64,000 bases of DNA from Hirudinaria manillensis (lineage: Eukaryota > Annelida > Clitellata > Hirudinida > Hirudinidae). The notes beneath the pieces are model-generated. The model saw nothing but the letters and a program-made list of their open reading frames with translations, was not told where the DNA came from and searched no databases. The position numbers were made by a program, and so were the translations under genes. Shown here in pieces: positions 52,097-63,600 of this stretch (positions are counted from its first letter, which is position 1; every line of letters begins with the position of its first letter). The DNA lies in NCBI GenBank assembly GCA_034509925.1, contig CM067533.1:5179035-5243034 (forward strand), given 5' to 3'.

Positions 52097-55000
52097 ATGT
52101 CCAACAGCAAAACATCTGAAGTATTGACTGGTAAAATTGATAGTTCCATAAAAAAATGTTTGGAGTCACTCACAATTTATTATTACACTTAGATTCTAAA
52201 AGAATGAAACTTTTGTGTCAAGTTTGCAAGGTATTGCATGTTGAAATGAAAGTAAGAATTTGTTATATATATTTCATTTTGAAATCAAACAATTCGCTTA
52301 AAACATTTTAATTAGACTTTCTAAGATATTTTTTAATTTCTACTTTATACTTTCTATGATAGCTTCCAAAGAGATCTCTGAAAAAATTTGCGAGAGTATC
52401 AACGAGTTTGAGGTTGATCACTTCTAACAACTATCCATTTAAATACCAATTCGATTAAACTGAAAGAACAATTCTATTTACAATATTAAATAATATTTTT
52501 ATTTATTAAAGTCTTTAAATGATGTTTCAAATTCTTCAGCCAAATCCTTCCAAAAGTGACAGATTCCAGCCTTAGCGACGTTGACGATATTCTTTACACG
52601 CAAGAAGATATGACTACCGAACTCGAATCAAGTAACTTCTTATTGTACTACTTAATGAGACAAGTTAATTAAAATTACCCTTCAATTTATTTATCTGTAG
52701 ATTTAGGTACAGTGGAATCAAATATGAAATTGGGTTTGAAATGCGCTTATAAATACATTTTCAATCATTCATTTATAGTAAGTTTATATATAAATAAATT
52801 GTGAAATACATTGTAAACACAAAGTAAGTTCTGTATGCATTGATTTTCACCCCCTACAAAGACTTGGCGGAATCTGAGCCCGGTAAATTGTCGTGCTTTG
52901 GACATGACCAGTCTCCAGCTCTTGGAACATGCCCCTTTCGAAAATAGCGATTGTGAAATACTTCTCTTCGAAGTAGTAAGGTAAATTGAAGTTTCCTTAA
53001 CAAAAAGTAACAATAAGTTTATTCTTTGTTTATATCTAAATATATGTAATATTAAGATGCATCGAACTCTTGATGAGCACAAGGAATACAAAAAAGGTAT
53101 GTTTCGCCCTGAAGATGTTGAAATTGGCACTCAATAGAAACAAGAAAATAATGATAAGTTTGTTAGAAGAAACCTTTACCAGTAAGTAAACTAAAATCAC
53201 TTGCCTCGTATTTCAATACAACATAATCCAATCATATATTATGATCTTTAAGAATATATTTTTATGTCCTTGTTTATTAATGAGAATTAAAATTGACCAA
53301 AAGTGATGTGAGGACATTTGGAGCATTTGAACCAAAATTACGTTTAGTTTAAAAACAAATACATATTAATTCCAGTGAATGTTATAGTCTTGATGGTAAT
53401 GAAGTTGCTTAGGGTCCCTCTAGCGAGACTTCCTTCTCAAAAAAGATTAAATTCTTGGATATCGATCCAGGGTAAGACAAGATCAATATTATATATCGCA
53501 TTAAAAATTATAATTAAATAAATTTAAAATAATTCCACGTTTGATGTCTTTAGCCTCACTCATACTGGAAATCATAGATTTGAAAACATTCACCTTTTGT
53601 GATGGAATACAGAGATCCATAAATGATAGCCCAAATCAAGATATTGTTAGTCATTGATGATAGTTGATATGTTATAAATGTCAAAGAAGTAATAATTTTA
53701 CTTGCGGCGGCATTGATTTATAGGGACTTATTATATTGCCTATTAGAATTACCGGCATTTCATATCTGAAAATAGATACTCCTTTCACATAGAAAAATGT
53801 TTATATATATATTATATGCAAAGATAATGTTATAAGTGAAATTACTTTGTATTAACTCAGGATTCAATTCTTTTTGCAGTCCCATATTGTAAATCAGATG
53901 CTAAACATAGAAGATAGCTTTGCGGCTTTCCATAACGATGACATGTACTCCTTCTTCATGTCGGCAACAAGTAAAGAAGATAGATTTCAACGATTGAAAG
54001 ATTTCTTGATTTCCATGTTGACCAAGGTAAAAATAGACATTTGAACATTGGCCATTTCATTAACATTTCTTATTTTGTAATTACAATACATAATTTGTTG
54101 TCTTATTCTGATTATTTTTAATACTCTTACAAGCTTGTACTTGTACATTTTCCTTCTCCTAAATGACAAATACGATAATTTCAAATGGATCGATTGCTTC
54201 CAGAGTTTCAAGGATTTGAACAGTGTGAGGGAGAAGCCAGTATTATTGTTTAACATAGCCAGCCGTTTTCATAGATTGTTTAAAACAAGCAGTGAAATGA
54301 TTTTAGATGTAAGATGTCTTTTCCAAACACTTTAAAACCATTTGTACCATTAAATTTCTCTAATTATTTTTATTCTTTACTCAATCACTATAGCCTCACT
54401 TTAAAAATTTGTTTAATTTAGAATAAAGTTTATCCTGATGCTGTGCTCAGAAAATACGAGAGAGTTTTTGGTTGTGAGATCGAGGATTATTTGACAGGAG
54501 ACAAAATCAAGACACAAGAAGCTGTTGGAGATGGGAAATCTCAGATAAACGACTTTGGAAGCTTTGATTCAACAATACCTGATGATGAAGTTGATTACAC
54601 AATCGAATATTATTTGTTTTACGAACGTTTCATAAAAGAACTTCAGCTACTGAACATTATTCACGCCGCTTGCACGAACTGCGAGGAATTACTTGGGGTT
54701 TGCGTCTAAATTTGATAAGATATGGTGACAAGAAATTTTAAAATCTTACGTATTTCATTGAATTTCAGATAAAATGTAATTTCATTGGTCTTGACAGCCG
54801 CGCTTTCAGACATAATGGCCAAATCTATTTCATTAGGGATGCCCTTCGGTATCCTGGAAAACGCGGTCAGATACTTTGGATTACAGAGGTCCTATCACAA
54901 CTCTGGTTAGATTGGGATATTAAATTTATAACTAAAAAGCATTAATTATTTAATGAGACAAAAATTTTTCTTTGTAGCCCATTTATGATACTTCCGAAAA

Positions 55001-55303
55001 GACACGAGCATTTAATGAAGGATTTGCTAAAATTCTTGAGAGGCGAAGAAATTGATGAGGTGAGGCAATTATTTGGTCGAGTATTTACTGATATTTCTTC
55101 GCAATTTGTTTGTAATTTGAATGAATAGCTTACAGACTTGCCGATTAAAAATTTTCTTTTAAAAATATTTGTGACATAAATATTATAAAATGTATATTAG
55201 TCAATCAATGTAAGTCAATCGAAAATTAGACTGCCTTCGTAATTCGTTGCAGCTCACAGAAGAAAGAATATTTTTAGCAATAAATTGTTCACCTTGGCGA
55301 TAG
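52097..55303 (+). CDS. Unidentified 16-exon gene, 480 residues
   Basis: I do not recognise the product. Sixteen putative exons: 52097-52130, 52193-52230, 52363-52412, 52540-52631, 52701-52777, 52862-52980, 53057-53096, 53138-53181, 53413-53471, 53554-53645, 53880-54026, 54204-54308, 54422-54697, 54769-54905, 54978-55059 and 55253-55303. All have AG/GT flanks, all join in phase, and the total is 1443 bases with a terminal TAG, which is hard to get by chance. The protein starts MSNSKTSEVL, is basic then acidic near the N-terminus, has no signal peptide or membrane helix, and looks helical. Recognisable stretches are FHNDDMYSFF, RFHRLFKTSS, YERFIKELQLLNI and RDALRYPGKRGQILWITEVL. It is divergent from INTS11 with a 1.8 kb gap, and an LTR fossil begins 88 bases after its stop. 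An origin-recognition (ORC3-like) identity was considered and not supported. The C-terminus could continue past the fossil. Confidence 0.6.
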
Positions 55304-55390
55304 CACTCTAATAGAAGATTACAGAAAATGTTTTAATAAACATCATCTCCCATTGTGTTTCCATATTTAGTTATTCATTATATTTTAAAC

Positions 55391-57390
55391 TGTTGTGACG
55401 ATGTGGGAGTAGGCGGGGCGAGGGGATCGAGCGATAGTTTTTGGAGCGCGAGGGTTCTTTCGAAGTTTGGGAGAACAAATAAAGAATTGTTGCGTTCTGG
55501 TTGTTTCTGGTTTTTGCGTGTTGAGTAATGTTTCGTTTCTAAAGACTTAACAATTGGCGCAGTCGACAAAAGAAAGTTCAAAATTTGTTTAGTTTCCAAA
55601 ATGGCCGACGTTGCAAAGTTCTTGGAAGCATTTACACAGCAAATGGAATTGTTGGTCCGTTCAATAGCTACAAACGCTACACACCACACCATTCCGAATT
55701 TTATTCCTTTCGAACCTAGCAAAGAATTGTGGAATGATTATATGAACCGCTTCCAGTCATTCATTGAAGCGAATTCAATTCCAGCATCGAAAATTACGCA
55801 AGTGTTTCTGACAAACCAGTCCGCTTCTATTTACAAACTTTTGCAAACAACAGCTTCTCAAAAACCAACGCCGTGCGAAGTAAATAAATTGGACTTTGCT
55901 GAAATCCAAGCGGTGATGATGCATAACTTCAACCCCAAGAGATTTGTGATTCGAGAGAGATTCAAATTTTGGACTGAGCTAAAAAGACAACCAGGTGAAA
56001 CAATTCAGGAACTCGCGGCGAAAATTCGAAATGCCGCCACCACATGTGACTTCCCTAGTATAGAAGACACACTAGATGAAGCTTTAAGAACAAGATTCAT
56101 GTGTTCAGTTGACAACGAGGCTGTGCTCAAAGCGTTGTTCAAAGTTCCAGAAGATGAACTAACATTCAATCGAGCAATTGAAATTGCTATGGAAGTTGAA
56201 GAGTCTGCCAAAGTTGCGAAAGCTACAGTACACGGCACACCAGAGGACAATCGGGAACTGGTAAATAAAATTTCAAAAGAGACAGAAAGTAAACCGGACA
56301 AAGCAGATTCCAAGCCAATACGAAAACCTCAACAACAAAGACAGCAATTTTCAAAATTTACATTCCCGAAAGGAACTTGTCCAAGATGTGGAAACAAAGG
56401 ACACCACGCCAATGACTGCAGACATATTAAAGCTAAATGTAATTTCTGTGGAATCATTGGACACATTGAAAAGGCATGTTTTAAAAAGAAGTTCAAAAGA
56501 GACAGGCATGTAAATTCAATCCACACAATTCCGAGCCACACACCTCTGACTCAGGTGCTACAAATTGCACATTCAGAATTTGTTTTTGAATTAGATAGTG
56601 GAGCCAGGGACAATTTTTGTGCAATCGAAACTTGGAAAAAGTGGGGAAAGCCCAGGCTAAACTTTTCCAGTACAAGATATGTTTCGGCAACAGGTGATCC
56701 CATTCCGAACATAGGAGTCTGCGAAGTCATAGTTTCGACATCGGACGTCAAAAACGTAGCTCTAGAATTCAATGTCACCAAGTTACCAAAGCTCAACATC
56801 ATTGGGAGGAAAGCCATAGTCGAATTAAAAATCGACGTTTCAAGCTTGCTACACAACCACGTTTTGAAAATTGATGAAGATCTTGATTCGAAAACCGTTG
56901 AAAAAGCGTGTTATAAAATTTGCCACGATTTCAAAGAATGCTTCGAGCCAGAACTTGGTTGTTTGAAAGATTTCGAGTTAGAGGTAAAATTCAAACCAGA
57001 CTCATCGCCAATTTTTGCCAAGGCAAGAACAGAGCCATTTGCAATTCAGGAAGATCTAAACCAGGCTCTTGATGCAGGAGTAAAGAAAGGGATTTGGACC
57101 CCAACTCATTTCAATGATTACGGAACTCCAATTGTACCGATTCGAAAGAGTCTGAAACCTGGAGAGCAGAAAGCCAATTTTAGAATCTGTGGCGATTATT
57201 CTGTTACCTTAAATTCACAATTAGAACCACATAGATATCCAATGCCCCTTCCAGAGGATCTGATGAGAAAACTGGGAGGAAGTCGATACTTCAGTAAAAC
57301 CGATTTGGCAGAACAAATAAAGAATTGTTGCGTTCTGGTTGTTTCTGGTTTTTGCGTGTTGAGTAATGTTTCGTTTCTAAAGACTTAACA
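55391..57390 (+). mobile_element. Short LTR retroelement (Ty3/gypsy-like), fossil
   Basis: A 162-base left terminal repeat (55391-55552, TGTTGTGACG to CTTAACA). Then come a gag-protease-type reading frame (55601 on) with two CCHC knuckles near 56380-56475, a protease-like LDSGA motif near 56593, and the beginning of a reverse-transcriptase domain. The right side is the last 80 bases of the same repeat (57311-57390). TAAAC flanks both ends, a 5-base target duplication. It looks broken: the later pol parts are not seen, yet the gag-protease frame is long and open, so its arrival is probably younger than that of the 16.4-20.3 kb element. Confidence 0.85.
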
Positions 57391-57539
57391 TAAACATTAA
57401 TGGGTCACGCATTTATAAGTTCTACAATGCCTAATTTAAACGTTTCAGGCCATATGTTATTGACCACATGTAACATGCTAGCCAATGAGGCCTAATGAAC
57501 AATTATACTTCAATTTGTTCGTTAAGACATATCATTTGA

Positions 57540-57998
57540 AAAGATTATTTCGTACCGTAATGATATTTACGCTGCCGATTCCTATGAGTCTCAAATGGGC
57601 ACAGTATCAAGGACGGATTCTTTGTTGGATTATGTAAAAAAAAATTATTAATAAAAGCATGACTGCATACTTATAATAAGTAACACAATACAAAAGACGC
57701 TGCTTGATGCAAAAGACAAATAAAGGAATTAAACGAGCTAACTTTGTCGTTTTCTGAGATTTCAAAAGAGTTTAAGCGTTCCAGAAGTCACATGAAATTG
57801 AATAAGAGCCAGTCTCCAATGCATTGATACCTTCGGAAAAGCGGTTCTTTAAAGTTTAAAAATCTCCAGCATAAGCCATTCTTGACAAGATCAGAAAAAA
57901 ATTCGATTGAATTGGCTCATGGAAATGATGACTTTGATAGTGAATTGGACGCGTATCTTCGTATCGCACAAATAACTACCATACATGACAAAGTTTAA
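57540..57998 (+). other. Coding-like sequence of unknown origin
   Basis: Two stretches read like protein but match nothing I know. From about 57548 to 57635, after an AG and before a GT, there is YRNDIYAADSYESQMGTV and TDSLLDY. From about 57717 to 57998 one frame stays open for 94 codons except for one TGA at 57825-57827: QIKELNELTLSFSEISKEF, then SGSLKFKNLQHKPFLTR, then HGNDDFDSELDAYL and a TAA. In DNA this AT-rich a frame that long with one stop is rare. It could be the end of a host gene, possibly of the preceding plus-strand gene with the LTR fossil in an intron, or a pseudogene. The phases of the two stretches do not join directly. Confidence 0.4.
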
Positions 57999-58363
57999 AT
58001 AAAATTACGGCTAAAAATTCTAGTGTCAAAATCTTATGACAGGCATCGTAAGTTAGCCGATTAATGACTTTCTGTCAGCAAGTGACAATATCCCATTGTC
58101 ATTTCAAATTTAATCGCGTAAATTAGCATTAACACAAAGTTCGTTATATGCACCATGCATGAAACATCTTTTCCCCATAGTTTTGCGATGGCCCTGGATC
58201 CCGTGCCTCTCCTTGCATAAGAATACAATGACGATGGCTTTATGGTAAATATTTGAACAGATAAAGAAAGCATGCAATGATCTAATTCTTACTTTAAAAC
58301 TGGCTTTTTGAAGATGTTATCAGTTTGAGCTATGTATATGCCACGATAGCTTTACCAAACGAG

Positions 58364-60240
58364 TTATTATTATTATTATTATTTTTTCCTTTATTTTCTC
58401 GGCCAAAAAAATCATCCAACAGCAAACGCGATCATCAAACACCTCAACTAACATCCACTGTCCCCCCCTCCGGGCCCGAGATCACCCCAGGACATACTGC
58501 AACCGCATTCCCTAGCGCCAACAACACCGCGCTATAAACAAGCGACATCAACCATAATCAATCACTATAGTCCAATTCGCCGGCGCCAACGTTTATGAGT
58601 TCTGCGCTTATGGAATTTCCACATAAGGTAGGTGTCCAGCAAAACCGATGTTGCCAGGTACATCATGCCGTTTCTGGACAGACCGATGCCCCGCCATGAC
58701 GAGTATGATCTGGAGGATATCACTCCTCTGAAGTTGCATACAAAGGCGGTTACTATGATCTTCGGAGAGAGAGCTCCCCCAGGGTTATTATTAGACATCC
58801 AGATGTGGATGTCTTTGGAGTTATATTTTCCTGTTTTGGATGAGTGGACCTCGTCCAGTGAGGCGGTATCAGAGACAATGGTGACGTCGCATACGACTGA
58901 ATCGTCCTTACTCCATGCGACTAGATCAGGGACTCTGATGCCTTCCTCAACTCGTATCCTCGGCTCGATTTTGGTGAAGTATCCTTTCTCGGCCAACTTC
59001 GTTTCCAGCCGATGGACGAGGTTGTTGTGCCTCTCTCGTCTTGATACATCCATTCCTGGACAAACCTGGAAAATGTGATCCAGGCTCTCGGTGACTCTGC
59101 AACCGGCGTCACACTTGGTGTTTACCTCTGGATGATATCTGGACACCCGGAGATTGCATGGGAGGACGCCTGCTCTGACCTTTAAGCACTTTAAGTAGTC
59201 ACTCGGGAGCAATCTTGAACGCCCATCCGCGATCCATTCACTGATACCGACACCCTGGAAAAAGGACTGGAGCCCAAATCCGTCTACCAAGCTGTAAAGG
59301 CTCTCGAGAGTCTCTTCCTTAAGTCGTTTTTTGGCTGACGACTCCGAATTTAATTGCCCGAACTTCCTGTGTTCTCCAAGGACGATGCTGTTGTCCTTTA
59401 GAGTGTCGAGCAAGAATTCGTCTTCATTGCTTTTCGAGCGAGCCATCATAGACCTCATTCTGCTGGTTCTGATGAGTGGAACCCACTTTCTGAGCTGCAG
59501 TAGTCCCAATCCACCAAACTTCAGCCCCGCATGGAAGAAGGCGGTCGGCGTGTCTTTTGGGAGGCGCAGCCATTGCCTGACGGCGGATCTTACTTTCGTG
59601 TCTGCAACCTTTAGAGATTTCAAAGAGATTTTATTGAAGGTAAGATAGTGCACGAGGCTTGGAATCTTATGGTGTAGAGTTTTTGATTTGGCTTTAAAGG
59701 AGCTCTAGATATTGCATGCAAGGATTTATGCACTCTGTCGCCTAGTGACGCGTATTTCATTTTTGGGCCAATGTCAATACCAAGATATCGGTAGGTGTCG
59801 AGAATGTTCATTGCCTTGATTGGCAGCTGGCTGACACTGAGGTAAGAATCCGGGTTAACAATCCAAGGACTGTTTTTCTTTTGCACTTTCGCTCTCATTG
59901 AAGAACATTTTTGGGCATTCATAATTAGTCCAACTTTTGCCAGAGATTCCTCGACTTGTTTCAACAACATCCTCATTCCAATATCAGTAGATATTCCTTC
60001 CGACGCCTCTCTTTTATCGCTCTCTTTGAGTTGCGATTGATCCATTTGACGAATTTGCGGCCACTTGTTTGCACCTTGTCTTGCTTCTTCGACTGATGTT
60101 TCTTTGCCACTGTTATGCCAGCAATCCATCTCTGATATTCAATGTTGATAAGTGACCTTTTAATCTTGCATACCTCAGTGGAGTCAATGAGCAAACTGAA
60201 CACTTCATCAGACAATCGAAGAAAAAATCTTCTTCTTTCA
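58364..60240 (-). mobile_element. R4/Dong-like LINE, truncated copy A
   Basis: Non-LTR retrotransposon with a restriction-like endonuclease, dead. On the minus strand it starts inside a TAA array, gives a piece matching the N-terminal spacer of copy B (about 60215-60080), then jumps to the RT thumb (NAQKCSSMRAKV, YRYLGIDIG). The finger and palm with the FADD box, some 380 residues in copy B, are missing. A frame change lies near 59620-59650. The C-terminal 362-residue frame (58565-59653) keeps a CCHC knuckle (C-x3-C-x7-H-x4-C) and the nuclease (VPDLVAW, CDVTIVSD). The 3' UTR shares gggcccgagatcaccc and a ggccgagaaaataaa motif with copy B and ends in a short TAA tail at 58364. It is diverged from copy B, so it belongs to a different subfamily. 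Confidence 0.85.
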
Positions 60241-60694
<454 letters not shown>

Positions 60695-63600
60695 TTTTTT
60701 TTATTTTTTTTTATTTTTTTTTTTTATTTTATTTTATTTTCTCGGCCTCACACCCAAAACACAAACAACAATATTCCGACGGCCTCTCCAAAGTTTAGTG
60801 TCCGCACTAGGGCCCGAGATCACCCTGGACATTCGGTCAGAAGGTGAAATCACGATCGAACGCGCCGAGTAACGTCAACTGCCAATGTCATTGAGAATTC
60901 GCAGTCCGAGAAAGTGCGATTGCCCTCGGAAGTGGGCACCTGTGAGCCCTCCAGATTTTGTAACTGTGACTGAGGACCGAGAGCACAACGTACATTAAAC
61001 TCGTCTTCGAAGCGCCGCACTCTCTCCAGAATCTGTATGATTCTGCACTCATGACTCCTCTCCAGTTGCAAACGCAGGCGCCAACCTTCGGAAGCATTCT
61101 TTGGACACCGGCTGGGGCATTCCTCAACATCCAATCATGAACATCTTTAATGTCATACTTTGAAACCTTGCTCTTATGACACTTGTCTAAATCATAATCA
61201 TCGGATGTCACGGCAACATCAGTCACTATGTAGAGGTCACGTGTCCAGGCACACAAATCAGGAATTTTGAGTCCCTTTTCTGTGGGAATACGGGGCTCTA
61301 TTACCGTAGTATAACCCCTTTTTCGTAATTCCCGTTCTAATTCCCTGACGACAGCGTTATGTCTTTCATGCCTTGGGCCATCCGTTCTCGGGCATCTCTG
61401 GATCATGTGGCCCAGCGATTCGAAAGAATTGCAGCCCTCCCCGCATCTCCTTGAAGCCAGAGGATTCCATCTCGATGCTCGGAGTCTGCAGTGAAGGGCG
61501 GCCGCTCGGACTTTTATGCATTTGATGTATTGGCCAGATGGAACTCTTGGAACCGCTGCTGAAATCCAATCACTCATTCCAATTCCTCTGGTGAATGATC
61601 TTAATCCATAACCGTCTACAGTTTTGTATAGGCTCTCTGAGGCCGCCACTTTCCAATCCAGTTTTGCTTGTTTTGCCTCCGACGTTCCAAATTTCCGGAA
61701 TTCTCTCATGATCAGGGTGTTGTTCCTAAGAACATCCAACAGGAATTCATCTTTACGACCACCTGTCTCAGAGAAGATATCTGTCAATCTATTTATTCTG
61801 AGCCGGGGAACCCATTGTTTAAGTGGAAGTATTCCCAGACCACCGGATTTGACGGGAGCATGGTAAAATGGCTTTGGGACATCCTTTGGAAGATGAAGCC
61901 AATGTCTTGTTGCTTTCCTAATCGCGGTATCTGAGGAACTCAGAGAACCGAGGTTGACCTCGCCAAAGGTAAGTTTGTGAACGAGGCTTGGTATCAGATG
62001 GACTTTTAAAATATATAGGCGTTGGCAAGGCTTAATTGGTGCCTTTGAAATGGAGTTGAGAGACTTTTGAATTTCATAGCCGATCGACACTGGCTGCTTT
62101 CGAACTCCAATCTGTATCCCCAGGTATTTGTAAGTCTGTGAGACGTCTATTGCTTTGATATCCTGTGATTCAAATTTAATGTAGGGCGTAGGATTGATTA
62201 TCCAGCGTTTTTCCTTGCAATGGGTTTCCGTTCTGAGTGTAGCGCACTTGTTTGGATTGATCTTAAGTCCTGCGCTGCCCATTGCAGTTTCAAGTTGCTC
62301 CATCAACTTCTTCATTCCGATGTCAGTTGTTGACATCACCACCAGATCATCAGCGAATGCAATATAATTGCATCTGATCGCTGAATTTCTGCCAGCCGTG
62401 ACACCAATTGATTGATCCAGTTCGCTGGTTATCATATCCATGACCGCATTGAATAAGTTGGGGGACATCGGGTCTCCTTGACGAACTCCCCTTTTCACCT
62501 GTACCCCTCTAGTAAGTACTCCCTCGACTTTAAAGTGAACCTCACTTTCTTTGTAAAGTTCCTCTAAGTAGTTAAGGAGGAGAGGTGGAGTACCGAGTCT
62601 GGCAGCAGCCCTGAGGATAGATTTATGGGATACTGAGTCGAAAGCTTTGGTGACGTCGACAAATGTCAGGTTAAGTTTTTGGATCTGTTCTTTCTTTTTT
62701 TGAATTATTGATTTGATGAGAAAGAGATTTTGTGCGATGCCATCCCCCGGACAGAAAGCTTTTTGTCTCGATGAGAGGGGCCAATTCCCCAACATTCTAC
62801 CTCCAAGGATACGATGGAAGAGACGCGCCATAATCGGACCAACAGTGATAGGTCGATAATCGCTCGGAGTCGAGGCCTCTTTATTCTTCGGAATGAATGT
62901 GACGATTCCCGATTTGAATGATGCGGGAGGTACTCCTGTTAGCAACCAGAGAGACATGTGAACAGCGAGATCGTCATAACTGAATTTTGCAAGATGCCTT
63001 TTTCGAATGCCATCCTGTCCAGGGCTGCTGTCCTTTAGTCCCCGGAATGCGATCTCTACATCCCATCTGGTGATCGGATCTTGCATTTCTGTTGCGATGT
63101 CTCTGATCGTCACCAGAGGCCTGTCATCCTCCACCGATGTCTCCCCAAAGATCTCGCTCCAATAATCCGCCAACCCCGCAGGGAAAGCGCCTGTCTGGAC
63201 TTCATATTCTCCTTTCAAAACCGAGTGCGCTGCAGATGTTGGACTTTTTCGGAAAAGTTTTTGCAGACTAGCATAGCACTTCTGTCGCTCTAACTTTTTT
63301 TGTTCCTTCTTTGACACCCTGATTTTTGTCTTCCGGAAAGTTCTGCATTGGTTTTCTGATTTGCTTTGGACACGATCGTTGTTTCTATGGGCACTCTCAG
63401 CACGATTGGCCGGTTGTCTGGGCTCACTGCTATTGATCTTCTGTGGAACTTGAATTGAGATCCACTTTTCATATTCCTTATTAATCAGTGAGATTCTCTC
63501 TGTTCTCGGGAGCTTCTCGTTTATGAGGTTGGAGAACTCTTCACCATCTAGATGGATCATTTGGTATCTTTCAATCACAAACTGTTTCAACTTTAACTGA

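Noticed and set aside
52097-55303. ORC3 identity for the plus-strand gene
   Set aside because: Only a short ELQLL-type similarity; the known C-terminal and core motifs of ORC3 are not found.
56005-56856. Antisense ORFs over the LTR fossil
   Set aside because: Shadows of the open plus-strand frame.
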